This document shows, piece by piece, positions 22,301-33,975 of a stretch of 64,000 nt of DNA (position 1 is its first letter; every line of letters starts with the position of its first letter). Position numbers and translations under genes: made by a program. This DNA comes from Castor canadensis (lineage: Eukaryota; Chordata; Mammalia; Rodentia; Castoridae). The stretch is from the NCBI RefSeq assembly GCF_047511655.1, contig NC_133403.1, positions 14,691,014 to 14,755,013 on the forward strand, in the 5' to 3' direction. The notes beneath the pieces were generated by a model. It was not told the DNA's origin. It searched no databases and saw only the letters and a program-made list of their open reading frames with translations.

Positions 22301-23942
22301 GTTTGCCATTATTTTATTGTTGATTTTTGCATCAATGTTCATTAAGGAGATTAGCCTGTAGTTCTCCCTTTTGGAGGTGTCTTTTCCTGGTTTTGGGATA
22401 AGTGCAATAATGGCATCATAAAATGTGTTAGGCAGTTTTCCTTCCCTTTCTATTTCGTGGAACAGTTTAAGGAGGATTGGTATCAGTTCTTCTTTAAAGG
22501 TCTGATAGAATTCAGCAGAGAATCCATCAGGTCCTGGACTTTTCTTTTTGGGGAGACTCTTGATTGCTGCTTCAATTTCATTCTGTGTTATAGATCTATT
22601 CAGGTGATTAATATCCTCTCAGTTCAGTTTTGCATGATCATATGTATCTAGAAATCTGTCCATTTCTTTAAGATTTTCAAATTTATTTGAATATAGGTTC
22701 TTGAAGTAGTCTCTGATGATTTCCTGGACTTCCATGGTGTTTGTTGTTATCTCCCCTTTTGCATTCCTGATTCTACTAATTTGGGTTTTTTCTCTCCTCA
22801 TTTTAGTCAGGTAGCCAGGGGTCTGTTGAACTTGTTTATTTTTTCAAAGAACCAAATTTTGTTTCATTAATTCTTTGTATGTTTTTTTTTTGTTTCTACT
22901 TCAGTCATTTCAGCTATTATTTTTATTATTTCTTTCCTCCTATTTGTTTTGGGATTTGCTTGTTCTTGTTTTTCTAGGAGTTTGAGATGTATCATTATGT
23001 CATTGATTTGGGATCTTTCAGTCTTTTTAATATATGCACTCATGGCATAAACTTTCCTCTCAGGACTGCCTTTGCTTGTCCCATTTGTTCTGGTAAGTTG
23101 TGTTTTCATGTTCATTGACTTCCAGGAACTTTTTAATTTCCTCTTTTATTTCATCAATGACCCATTGTTCATTAAGCAATGAATTATTCAGTTTCCAGCT
23201 TTTTGCATGTTTTTTGTCTTTACTTTTGTTGTTGAGTTCTAGTTTTATTGCATTGTGATCAGATAGAATGCATGGTATAATTTCTATTTTCTTATATTTG
23301 CTGAGGCTTTCTTTGTGCCCTAGGATATGATCTATTTTGGAGAAGGTCCCGTGGGTTGTTGAAAAGAATGTATATTGTGTAGAAGTTGGATGAAATGTTC
23401 TGTAGATATCCACTAGGTCCATTTGACCTATGGTACATTTTAGATGTAGGATTTCTTTATTGACTTTTTGTTTGGATGACCTATCTATTGATGATAATGG
23501 GGTGTTAAGTCTCCCACGACCCCTGTGTTGGAGTTAATGTATGCTTTTAGGTCCTTCAGGGTATGTTTGATGAAATTGGGTGCGTTGACATTGGGTGCAT
23601 ATAGGTTGATAATTGTTATTTCCTTTTGGTCTATTTCCCCTTTTATTAGTATGGAATGTCCTTCTTTATCTCATTTGATCAATGTAGGTTTGAAAGTCTA
23701 CTTTGTCAGAGATAAGTATTGTTACTTGTGCCTGTTTTCTGGGGCCACTGGCTTGGTAAATCTTCTTCTAGCCTTTCATCCTATGCCTATGCTTATTTCT
23801 GTTGGAGATGGGTCTTCTGTAAGCAACAAATTGTTGCATCTTCCTTTTTAATCCAGTTCATCATAAAGTGCCTTTTGATGGGGGAATTAAGTCCATTAGC
23901 ATTAAGTGTTAGTACTGATTGGTATGTGGTGATTCCTGCCAT
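19390..23942 (-). pseudogene. ORF2p: L1 ORF2, broken and interrupted
   Basis: ATG at 23942. Pieces recognised: the endonuclease C-terminal part (23060-23422, with [10 protein letters not shown] and [11 protein letters not shown]), RT N-terminal part (22619-22801, 22016-22240 with [21 protein letters not shown]), RT palm (21624-21845; FADD retained just upstream, at 21847-21862), thumb (20812-21627) and C-terminus (19459-19968). Frameshifts separate all pieces and a sense L1 insertion cuts the C-terminal region. The usual stop codon near 19402 is changed. Confidence 0.88.
20242..20988 (+). mobile_element. Nested 5'-truncated L1 tail with 17-bp TSD
   Basis: A 713-bp sense L1 3' end (20259-20971) lies inside the antisense L1. 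The flanking direct repeats 'agaaagttcttgcctat' are at 20242-20258 and 20972-20988. The insert codes the last ~75 residues of ORF2 ([16 protein letters not shown]... to the stop at about 20482), then 3' UTR with a G-rich tract (20863-20932) and an A-tail. Removing the insert plus one TSD restores the host L1 sequence. Confidence 0.95.
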
Positions 23943-23992
23943 TTGGTTGTCTTAGTTGTTTGAAGGTTTGATTGTGTGTACCTAAATTGAGG

Positions 23993-25180
23993 TTACTCTC
24001 TACTTTCTTGCTTCTTCTTTTCCTGCAGTTTGGTGCCGCCTACCCTTTCATAGTTATGTTGGGTTTCACTTTCTGTGTGTAGAATCCCTTGAAGAATCTT
24101 CTGTAGTGGTGGCTTTGTGGTCCCATATTGTTCTAGTTTCTGCTTATCATGGAAGACTTTTATTGCTCCATCTGTTTTGAATAACAGTTTTGCTGGGTAG
24201 AGTATACTAGGGTTGAAGTTATTTTCATTCAGTGCCTGGAAGATCTCACCCCACGCTCTTCTTGCTTTTAATGTTTCTGTTGAGAAATCTGCTGTGATTT
24301 TGATGGGTTTACCTTTGTATGTTATTTGTTTTTTCTCTCTTACAGCCTTCAATATTTTTTGTCAGGTCTCTGTACTTGTTGTTTTAATTATAATATGCCA
24401 TGGGGTAGCTCTATTTTGATCTGGTCTGTTTGGTGTTCTGGAGGCCTCTTGAATCTGTATGGGAATAGATTTCTGTAGATTTGGGAAATTTTCTGTTATT
24501 ATTTTGTTGAATATATTATGCATTCCCTTTGCTTGCACCTCTTCTCCTTCTTCAATGCCCATGATTGTCAGGTTTGGTTTTTGATGGAGTCAGTGAGTTC
24601 TTGCATTTTCTTTTCAAAGGTCTTGAGTTGTTTAAGTAATAGTTCTTCAGTTTTTCCTTTAATTACCATTTCATGTTCGAGTTCTGAGATTCTTCTGTTT
24701 GTTCTATTCTGCTGGATTGGCCTCCATTTTGTTTTGCAATTCTGTTTTGGTGTTTTTTTCTGAGGTTTTCCTTATCTTGAGTCCCTTCCTCTTTAATGTT
24801 GTCTATTTTCAACCTGAGTTCATTTATCTCTTTATTAATTTTGTTCTTTGTTTCACTTTGGTGTTTATACAGTGCTTCTATGGTTTCTTTTATTTCTTCT
24901 TGTGGTTTCTCAAATTCTCTATTTTTGTTGTCTTGGAATTTTTTGAGTGTCTGCTGAACATTTTGGTTGGCCATATACATTGTCATGGCTATAAAATTCT
25001 CATTGATTACCTGTAGTATTCTTCTTTTAGAGTATTCTTGTGGGCTTCATTGGGTTCTTTGGCATAGTTTATCTTCATTTTGTTGGAATCTGGAACTGAG
25101 TATCTGTTGTCTTCATTTCCCTCTGGTTCCTGTACTAATTTTTTGCTCTGGGGAAAGTGGTTTCCCTGTTTTTTCTGTCT
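23993..25180 (-). pseudogene. ORF1p: L1 ORF1, broken
   Basis: The N-terminal part (DNRYSVPDSNKMKINYAKEP, 25007-25258), coiled coil (24663-24986), middle RRM side (24362-24562) and C-terminal domain (23993-24352, with YKGKPIKITADFSTETLKARR) lie in different frames, so at least three frameshifts are present. The stop at 23993-23995 agrees with that of the 7.9-14.4 kb copy. Confidence 0.88.
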
Positions 25181-25930
25181 TCCCATCATTGCCCTTGGTA
25201 TTTTTATTGTGCCTGTACTGTGTTCAATTAAGTATTTACTAGGTTGTAATAATAACAATGGTGATATTTAGAATGGAAGGATGAGAGGAGAGGGAAAGCA
25301 AAGAAGGTAAAGAAAAAACAAATAAACAAACAAAGAAACAACAAGTTTCAATGATATACGCAGGGAGAGATAGTGTACTAATCAATAGTAAGCTAAACAG
25401 GCACTAGAGAGACAGAGAGAGGATTGAAAAAAAATCTCCAAGTTCAAATGCAATAAAGTTTCAGTCTGAGTAATTTTGGTGTTAGTCCCTCATCCTCCAG
25501 TCCTGGAGATGGTGTCTTAGAAGTAGTTCTGCTGTTGTCTCATCAAAGGGGAGAAAAAGTAAAAAAAAAAAAAAAACCCAAAATACCACAGTGTTCCACG
25601 TTCAAATGCAATACAATTTCATTAAGTTTTTCGGCATGCAAGTGTAGTTCGGTTGTTGTCCCATCAAAGGAAGAGAGAGAGAAAAAAAGAGAGTCTGGTG
25701 ATAGGTTTGTAAATGGCTATCTGAGGCTGTGGCTCACCTGCCTGCTGCTGTCAGCCTGCTGTTGCTGAGGCTTTATTATGCAGATCTCAGGAGTGAGCTT
25801 AACACTCACCTAGCCCCGCAGGCTTTGTTTACTTAGAGTTCTCCTGGGTGTGACCACCACTGTTACAAGCTTTCCCCTTTGCAAGCATACTGGGGGAAGT
25901 GGCGCTACACCTGCTTCCTCCAGCCTGTGT

Positions 25931-26220
25931 GTTTATTTACAGTTCACATGGGAAGTGGGCCTTCCCCCACTCCTGTGGAGCTTTCCTCCCACTGCCACTT
26001 TTGCAAGCTTTCCTGCTCCTGGTTGCTGGGCATGGCCCTCCACTCCTGTCTTCTCTGGCTGGATTGTTTATTTACAGTTCACATGGGAAGTGGGCCTTCC
26101 CACCTTGCCTGTGGAGTTTTCCTCCCACCACCACTTTTACAAGCTTTCCTGCTCTTGGTTGCTGGGCGGTGCAGCTGCTCCTGTCTTCTCTGGCTGGCTT
26201 GTTTATTTACAGTTCCATGG
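25931..26220 (-). repeat. 135-bp tandem monomers in L1 5' UTR
   Basis: 'gtttatttacagttc' recurs at 25931, 26066 and 26201, exactly 135 bp apart, giving two full units and a partial third. The unit also contains 'tgtggag', 'ttttcctccca' and 'ttgctggg'. Homologous to the tandem units at 55073-55450 on the other strand. Because 135 is a multiple of three, antisense frames pass through the array unbroken. Confidence 0.93.
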
Positions 26221-26617
26221 GGGATTGCCTTTCTCCCCCCTCTTTGCTATGTGTCTTTTTTGTCATTATTTATTATTCAGTGTCTCTTTTTTCCCTGGGT
26301 GGGGTTGGTCTGTGCAGAGGGTTATGCCGATCTGGCCCAGAGTTGTCTGTGGGAGAACTGTGTGCTGCTTAGCTCACTCTGTGGTCTGCCTCTTCCCAAG
26401 CAGTCTGGGCACTGGCATCTGGTGGCCAGAGAAACCAGGAGGTTTCTCTGTTTAACATGGAGTGGGAATGCTATGCACGGGCTGGGGGTGTGGAGGAGTC
26501 AAAATTTTGCCTCTTCTCGGTGGTTTTTCCTGTAAGGTGTATCTCCAGCGTCTCTCCAAGATTTTACTTTAGGAAGCATGCTTTCTGCTTCCTCCCTCAT
26601 GACTTTTCTTTTGTAAA

Positions 26618-29600
26618 ACCCAGCACTTCTCACCCAACCAAGAACAGATTTTCACAGACAATCTCCCTATGTAGGGCCTAGCACCAAGGGGATGGAGTCA
26701 TAACTACAAAGGGTTCTTTGCTCCAGACTGGGTTTTTTCCAGTGGATGCTTCAATTCTTTCATGAATATAGACAAAAATCCTAGCATACAGTCAAAAATG
26801 GGCACACACACACACAATTGAGAAACGTTTGGTAATTTTCCATAATGTTACAATTGGGATAGAAATAAATATAAAAAAAACTAACACTATTCCATAGATG
26901 ATATTTAACCTCAATTTTAATGATTAATTGATATAAAATTACTAATAAATTTCATATCCCCAGCAGTAAATTTTGTGAAGGTTTTCTTTGTCTATTAGGG
27001 TGTGTTAGCCATTCAAACATAAAAACAATAATTTAGAACCCCTATAAACCAGGGTGATGCCCCAGATTCAGGGGATTTGATCTCAGTCTTCTGGGCCATT
27101 TTAAACCTTCCTCACTGAGGGATGCATATTGTATTGCATGACTTTGATGATTAAGCTTCCTAATTCTAGAATTCTAGAAGAATGTCCATGCAGAAATATA
27201 TTACCTCCAGTATAATTCTAATTCAGTTATTATTTTGTATTGCTAAATCTATATTGTTTTGTCCTTTCCAATTTTTTTTGACTAACTCTTATCTCTGCAT
27301 CAAATACATTTTTATGCCCATTTTCTTTATTTCTCCCCTTTTATATAACATATTTCAATGAAATTATGAACTTACATGTGTTGGTATAATTCTCATAATT
27401 ACAAAAAAGCCAGAAAATTGTTAGGAATTACCAACTGAAGCAACAATTTTCTTTAAAACCACTTGTAGATGTTCTGGTGTTTTACTGCACAATAAAGCAG
27501 CTATAGATGTTGATAATGTCCTGTATATTTCAGAAAAGCCACAAGAATGCATTTTGTGTGTATTTGAAGAGATGATAAATGTTTGAGGAGATTAGCATGT
27601 TGCCTGTGGTTTGAAGATTATAAAATGTGCTCAATATATCAAAACCCATGGTAATGAAAATGTATTTAATATTCATGTTAGTTAAAAAATAAGTACAAAC
27701 AATATTTTTTAAATTTAAAAACCATTTCTGGAGGAAGTAGTGGTTAGAAGAAAGGGGAGATTGCAAATTTCCCGCATGACATTTATGAAAAATTTTTAAG
27801 AAATAGTAAATAAATCATATGAAATAAGTAAAGATTTGATTATATTTCACAAAATGTGATTCATTTAAGTGCCGGAACCAGACACTTCCAAAACTTCAGC
27901 CAGTCATGTATCTGTATGAGCACATCTGTGACAAGGGGGATAGATAATCTGTAATTTCCTAAAATGCCCCACTGGGGTGAGGATCTACATATGTACTCTC
28001 AAGATCTCAGTGAGGAACTCTCTGTCCTGAAGAATATTTCTCATCAAAGGAAAAGTGTGCCCTTTAAAATTCAGATCCAGCCAAGTCCTCCCTTCCACAA
28101 AACAATTGTACTTCCCACTAATTGCAACTCACATTCTCAGAACTACAACCAATATTTATTTTGCTGGTACTTGGTCAATCTACTTATTTCTAGCTCATCT
28201 GACAGGGTGGCTTTCTTGCAAGGCTTAACACATTTATTATTCAATGAAAATAATTAGCAAACAAAAGTACTGATATAGATAAGATTTGAAGATGCAGAAT
28301 CTTATTTTTAGGGAAATCCTTAAAAGATGTTCCCTAAAAGGGGTTGTAATTTTGCCCAATTGTGGGCAAACAATGTTCTAAATACATTTTATGTTCTTAC
28401 ATATTAGATTTGTACAAAAAGTAATAAAATGAAGAAAAAAAGGAAGAAAGGGAAAGATGAGAATAGTCAAAGTCTAAAAGTTCATTTGTACTACATGAGT
28501 AAACACCTTTTTTGACCAAAAAATATATCATAAAGAAATAACCAGAAGGTTCAGGTCTCTGTTCCCAACACTAAAAAGTAATTGCATCTAGCAACATAAT
28601 TGTTTTTTTAGGGAAGGAGCAACCTCCCTATAAACCAGGAACACTGTCTCAGGTCCACAAGCTTTCATTATCCAGATGGCAGCACCTTCTGAATGGGGAA
28701 GATAATCAATATAACACTACTGTGTCATGTAATTACAAAAGAACCCTTAGTATTTCACCCAGGACCAAGCATTGCTAATCTTGTAAACACATACTAGGAA
28801 ACTCAAAGAACTTGTCAAGACTTCTCTAAACTGAAACAGCACCAATGACTTCACATCTCCACATGTAGCAAAATTCCCTAAGTCTTGGACCCAGAAACTT
28901 TGAAAAAATCCATTCAGCTCACAAAGGCAGAGGTCCAGGGACCTGGAGTCTTTGGCAGCAGTTTATTCAGCTTTGTCATCTGTACTTAGTGACAGTGGCA
29001 ATGACATGTTGGGGATTTAAGGAGTCAACCAAAGAATATACAGTGCTTGCTGTTATGTTCACCACTGCAACTGCTTGTAAGTGACTGGTAGCAGAGCTCT
29101 AGGAAGGTCTGACAAGCAAAGGAGATCCCAACACATGAATTAACATGTGAGCTCAAAGCAGAGGGAGGAGTTGGAGTCACACAGAAACTCAAGAAATTAT
29201 ACAAAGTATGTGTGTGTATGTGTATGATTTAAATGATAAATATTTTGTATATTTTTGCACAATATTAAGGAAGAATAGCAAATGCCTTCTTTTCACAGCA
29301 TACTTTCTTACAATTATATCATGGGTTCATATATTATCTATATAAACCAGATTGCCTTAATGAAGGAAATGAATTTTATAAATTTATAGGATGTCCTTTG
29401 AACTACACAAAAGTGCTCTTACATACTTAGAAATGGTGAATTAGTGAAGAAAAAAACAGAATAGCCAAAATTTTATCTGTATGTAAATATTTTCTTGGTA
29501 CAAATAATTTCAACAATCACTGCAATTCCTCCACAGGATCAAAGAACAAATTTTTCTTCTCTTTTCATATCCTAAACACAGTTTGCTGTCAAACATTCAT

Positions 29601-30064
29601 CAATCTCAAAACCAAAAACGGTCTTGGCATAAGACTTATCCCTGTATGAAAATTCCATGTATGAAAGTTATATTTTCATACATGGCATATTAACTTGGGA
29701 ATGTAGGTCATAATTGCAGTACTGTCAAGAAATGGTTTTCAGTTTTGATTTTTATAGATTAGACAACAGTGGAGGATGTTGAAGCTGAGATTAGAGAAGA
29801 GAATGGGCCATCCAAGATAGATTTCCAGACTCACTAAGACAATAAAAAGGAGCATTGGGTCTGTCTTTTTTCTCAGCTGACACTTTGCACCATGGTGCCA
29901 TGTGCTTCTTTCTAACTCAAGATGTTAGAAATATGCAAGCCAAAGTATCAGCAAAACATAAATAGCCTAGTATGTTCTCTGAAACTTCAAGTCTCTATTC
30001 TACTGAATCTATGATGTCAAAACAGAACAGACAAATTTCCCAGTTCCTCAGTGCTCATGATGAA
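26618..30064. other. AT-rich intergenic sequence, no gene seen
   Basis: About 3.4 kb without a recognisable repeat family or credible coding frame. The longest frame (27964-28257, 97 codons) shows no domain. Small features only: a (CA)5 at 26804-26813 and A-rich stretches near 28427-28445. Possibly old unique DNA. Confidence 0.5.
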
Positions 30065-30150
30065 TTCCTTGGGAACAGGGAATATACTTTGCTCCTTTCT
30101 AATGCTTGATACAGCATAGATACTTAAAAGATGTTTGTTTTGATAAATGA
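30065..30150 (+). mobile_element. L2 3'-end fragment
   Basis: Order of words 'ccttgggaacagggaatat', 'gctcctttctaatgcttga' and 'cagcatagatacttaa...tgtttgttttgataaatga' fits the conserved L2 3' end ending in a short TGAA-like tail. Diverged. Confidence 0.55.
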
Positions 30151-31694
30151 AGACTGCAGTGCTTCCATCTTAAATCTGCATGACAGTAATTGGTGGCCTC
30201 TCTCTGAACAGCTGACAGTAAGCAGTTTCTCAGCTCAATCCAAGCAGTGACCAGGTAGATTAGCTAAGAAGTACTGGATTTCACTTAACCCATAAATATG
30301 TGTTCAATGTCTACAACATTATAAAAACTATCTCAAACACAGAATAAAGAGGATTAGGGATGCTATCCCTGCCCTTTCACTGTTGTATTAACTATGCCAT
30401 TTTATCTGATATATTTCTGATATTTTAATTTCAGGCTTTGCTGACCCTAGAGAGGCTGGCTGCCCTTCTCAAGACAAGTCAATTCCAAGGGACCTTAAAT
30501 AACTTTCCTGCATCTGCACCTTTCCCACAATACTCAGCATCACCCCCTTCCACTTCTTCTGTCAAATTCTCAAACTTGGGAGCTACTGTTGCCCTGCCAT
30601 AATCACCAATCAGACACTGAACAATTAGGGAAAATGCCTACACTATAGAACTCACTGAAATCATTCCACCTAGCCAAAAAAGCCTGCTTCCCCTCCTTAC
30701 TTGTTCCATACCACATAAACCACAAGAAAGTCTCTTGCCCAGTGTTCCTATTATTCTTTCTGCCTCCTGAATGACCCAAGTACCTCTGCAGCATGCCATG
30801 TCTCCTTCTTTTTAGGAAATGTGAGTAACAAATTGCCTTTTCAATGGCAATCATCCCCTGACCAGTTGGCCCCATTTTAACTGAATAATAACAAAACCTA
30901 CACTTTTAAACAGTTGTTCATAGTCTAGGAGGGGAGAAAAGCATGCTCACTTGCAACTATAGTGTAGGCTGAGAAGTTCTAGACAGTAGCAGTGAGTAGA
31001 GGACAGCGGGAACAGATTGGAGGGGACAACAAGATTGAGCATCACACAAGATTCAGGTGGAGACAACCAAGATGCAGTAGAGCAACATCAGTAGATGTCT
31101 GCAGCCTGGAGTGTGCAACCCAAGAAAGGGGAGCAAGGCTGGGAGAAGGCAGGATGAGGGTTCAAGGTCATGGTTAAAGAAGAAATAAGCATCTTGGTGG
31201 GAAATGGGTAGAGAAATACAAATGTAACTTTCCTTGTTTTTCAGGGAGAACCTTATCAGAGGTTGGGCTTGTTGACCTATTGTTAAGGTAGAGAATACAC
31301 AGGCAGCCAGGGAACAGGCTGATGACTCTGAAGTGCTCAGAAAAAAAGCAGCTCCCTTGTGACAAAAATAGATGGGCAGGTGCCATTTACCCCCCACCAT
31401 GGAGACATGGCTGTTACAATGAAGAGAATTCTGACAATCTTCCATCTCCTTAGAGAAGGGGGGAAGCAGTAACTTCAGCCTGGATTAGCGTTAAGAAAGA
31501 TTACAGGGTGTGGCAATAGGAAGTTGGGATACTTTTTAATATATATTTTTAAAGGATGAACATTAAGGAGTTTCAGTTCCTCATTCGATGCAGTCAGGTT
31601 TCATGTCTGTCTAGTGATTGGGGAGGGGCTCATTATTAAAGTCCATTCCATTTCCAATAGTCTCTGACTCCTTGATTTAAAAGGTTTAAATATA
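30151..31694. other. Unassigned intergenic sequence
   Basis: No family recognised. The antisense frame 31053-31445 (130 codons) and its overlapping 70-codon partner have no motif I know and no homopolymer or periodicity signal. Treated as chance. Confidence 0.45.
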
Positions 31695-32037
31695 TATGGT
31701 ATATGGGTTGAATTGTGTCCCCTAAGCTCCAAAATGCCTTGGTTGTGACTCCACCTCACAATATCTCAGAATGTGACTATGTTTGGGAAGAGGATACAAT
31801 GAAGAAGTAATTCAGTTTGTGTGAAATCATATGGGTATACCTGCATTCAACTGACTTGGAAATGCACATACAGCTGGAAAGGCCAAGAGAGGACACAGTG
31901 AGAAGCTCACCATCTGCAAGCCAAGGAGAGAGGCCTCAGGAGAAACTGACCTTTCTGCCACACTGATACTGGACTCCCAGCTTCTAGAAGTATGACACAA
32001 TAAATTCCTGTTGTTGAAGTGCCCAGCCTGTGGTACT

Positions 32038-32465
32038 TGTTTGGCCAGTGGGCAGCCACCCCATGGTGATCAGGGACTCTCTGCTCACTTTCTACATCCC
32101 CTCCTTCCCTTCATGGTTACCACGGCAACTCCAGCGCACAGTGATTAAGGCCTGCAGCAATTAGAGGCTTCATGATTACCATGGCAACTCCCACTGGCAG
32201 GCAATGGGTCCTGACTTATCCTACAGATCCATATTACCCTGAGCTCCTCCCCACCAAACCTTGACCTATCCCAATGCCCCATAATACCTTAAGCTCTTGA
32301 CTTCAACCAGGCTATAAAAACTGGGCTGCCATTTCTCTGGGGCGACTTCTCCGGCCCCAGATGGAGAACCTCACCCAAGAGCACCCTCTCAGTAAAGCCT
32401 GCTTAAAGCCTGCTTGCTTTGTTATTTGGCTCCAATTTGGCCTTCCCATCAGCGTCGACCTAACA
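32038..32465 (+). mobile_element. Solo ERV LTR, 428 bp, TG...CA ends, 5-bp TSD
   Basis: Begins TGTTTGGCC and ends CCTAACA. Flanked by 'gtact' at 32033-32037 and 32466-32470, which fits the break in the MLT1 element exactly. A TATA-like 'ctataaaaactg' lies near 32313 and a polyadenylation-like 'cagtaaagcc' near 32388. No internal viral region remains, so it is the product of LTR-LTR recombination. A 5-bp TSD fits ERVL-like or some ERV1 families. The family name is not known to me. Confidence 0.88.
32116..32188 (+). promoter_or_regulatory. Pair of X-box (RFX-type) motifs in LTR U3
   Basis: GTTACCACGGCAAC at 32116-32129 and ATTACCATGGCAAC at 32175-32188 match the palindromic RFX site GTTRCCNNGGYAAC (the second with one mismatch in the first base). 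They sit 59 bp apart in the same orientation, upstream of the LTR's TATA-like box, and the surrounding sequence is also loosely repeated. Binding is inferred from motif only. Confidence 0.6.
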
Positions 32466-32510
32466 GTACTATGTTAGGGTAGCCCTAGAAAACTAAAACT
32501 AATACTTCAT

Positions 32511-33510
32511 GTAACAGACTCATTATTCAGAAATTAAATAATACAGGAAGAGGGCTCCCTTAAAAGAAAGACCCAGGAGACTCTCTGCATCTTCTGATGT
32601 TAAGTCACTTCTCCTTTGCTCTGTGCCATAACTAATCAGATGCCACTTCAACATAACAAATATTGACTGAATGCCAGCCACAGTCAGAAGCGCTGGCAAA
32701 GCATCTCATTCTCTAAGGTCATGGGGATTCTGGTGGGAGGGGGAGAACAGGTCAATCGAAAGTAGAATATCACCTGGAAACATAAGATCTCCTCTGTCAC
32801 AGAAGTCTCAATTACCTGATGCATTCTTCTTGGTCAGGACCAACCCAGTCTCCTAGTGGGCCTAATAACCCACCATTAGGCATGAGAAGGAAGAAGCATA
32901 ACTGGCAGAAACTCACACACTTAGCTTAGAAAATCTTATAAAGGAGAATCGGGGGCATTCCCTGGGAAGAATTCCCCAATTCAAAGGAGAAAATAATGGA
33001 AGCAGTAGAAAGAACTATAAAAAGTTCCCAGAGTTTGTCCTAGTGCTTTAGTCAGCTTGATGGAAAAGAACAGGTTTCAAAGCATTTCAGTAATATTCCT
33101 AGATATGCCAGAAAAGCGTGAAGATGGGAGAACTCTTAAATCAAATCTGTCTCTGGAAAAGACTATCATGAATCAGGGAAGATGAAAGACAGAGAAATTG
33201 TGAAAAAGAAAGATCTGGGACTTGTAATTATTTAATTAAGTCTCTGTGAGAGATGAACTGATTCAGAGAACATTCCATCAACAATGGAAATACAGAGAGT
33301 AAATATCTATCTGAACACCTTCAAAAGCAAAGTACACAGATCTACTTAGGGTACTGAATGCATCACTGTCAAGATTCCCAAGAAGGTAACATTCTGTCAG
33401 GGGAACCTAATGACAAAGTTATACACTTGATGCTATGAGCATGTAATTAGCAGGAGAGCAGAATATAAGGAATTTTTCCCTAAATGTCCCTTCTGAAATG
33501 CTCTCTTTAC
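32511..33510. other. Unassigned intergenic sequence
   Basis: No recognisable family or credible coding frame (the 61-codon frame at 32671 is unremarkable). Confidence 0.45.
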
Positions 33511-33603
33511 TTATGTCCATCTCCAGTGGAGAAGGCAGTGATTATGTCCATCTCCAGTGGAGAAGGCAGTGATTATGTCCATCTCCAGTGGAGAAGGCAG
33601 TGA
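33511..33603. repeat. Perfect 3 x 31-bp tandem repeat
   Basis: Three units at 33511-33541, 33542-33572 and 33573-33603 are identical. Each starts 'ttatgtccatctccag' and ends 'ggcagtga'. Perfect identity in otherwise old sequence means the expansion is recent, or an assembly artefact. Confidence 0.97.
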
Positions 33604-33839
33604 CTGAAACTTTCAGAATGCTTCCTTATTCTTTCTCTGGAAAAGCTGGCAGTGGCTTCCTAGAGCCAATTCTACAATCTCATAATTCACCCTTGACTCA
33701 TAGCCAGAGCCAGGACTGTTGGTCAGAACCTCAAAGTCACCTCAACCTGGGGATTTGCATAATGTGGGGTTGGTGCTTGGACACCTTACAGGCTGTGCCC
33801 TGTAAGGAAGAGCACTGGACAAGGATGATTTGGGATATT

Positions 33840-33975
33840 CATCTTTGTTTGCTAATTGACCCTAGACAAGTTATATTTTGTCCCTGGACTTCTGGATTTT
33901 CCCCTGGAAGAAAGAAAATCTCAAGTCAATCTGTGAGGTTCTTTCCATCTATAAAAGTGTTGTGGTTTCAGTTTC
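33840..33975 (+). mobile_element. MIR-like SINE fragment, weak
   Basis: 'ttgaccctagacaagtta', then 'tgtgaggttctttccatctataaaa', recalls the MIR/MIR3 3' half. Diverged and without clear ends. The 147-codon frame 33588-34031 that covers it starts in the 31-bp repeat and is not supported as a gene. Confidence 0.35.

Larger units (their letters stand above)
18911..26617 (-). mobile_element. Full-length L1, antisense (about 7.0 kb plus nested insert)
   Basis: Minus-strand L1 with 3' tail (18911-18942), 3' UTR, ORF2 (23942 down to about 19400), ORF1 (about 25180-23993) and a long monomer-type 5' UTR (25260-26617). The 5' terminal ~80 bp match the 5' end of the sense L1 at 54.64 kb ('ctccagcgtctctccaagat' antisense at both). 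It is interrupted by a sense L1 tail at 20259-20971. All ORFs are broken. Confidence 0.92.
31695..32510 (+). mobile_element. MLT1-type MaLR LTR, split by a solo LTR
   Basis: 'gggttgaattgtgtcccc', 'cctcacaatatctcagaatgtg', 'caagccaaggagagaggcctc' and 'ataaattcctgttgttgaag' follow the MLT1 order in sense. The end of the element ('agccctagaaaactaaaactaata') resumes after the insertion at 32471. Confidence 0.85.

Noticed and set aside
31053..31445. 130-codon antisense frame with a neighbouring 70-codon frame
   Set aside because: Overlapping open frames on the same strand with no motif. Length is not exceptional for a 64-kb window.
26618..31694. Candidate protein-coding host gene in the largest L1-free stretch
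   Set aside because: No frame above about 130 codons, no recognisable domain, no paired splice sites around a plausible exon, and AT-rich composition throughout.
33511..33603. CRISPR-like array
   Set aside because: The units are directly contiguous with no spacers, and this is a mammalian genome.
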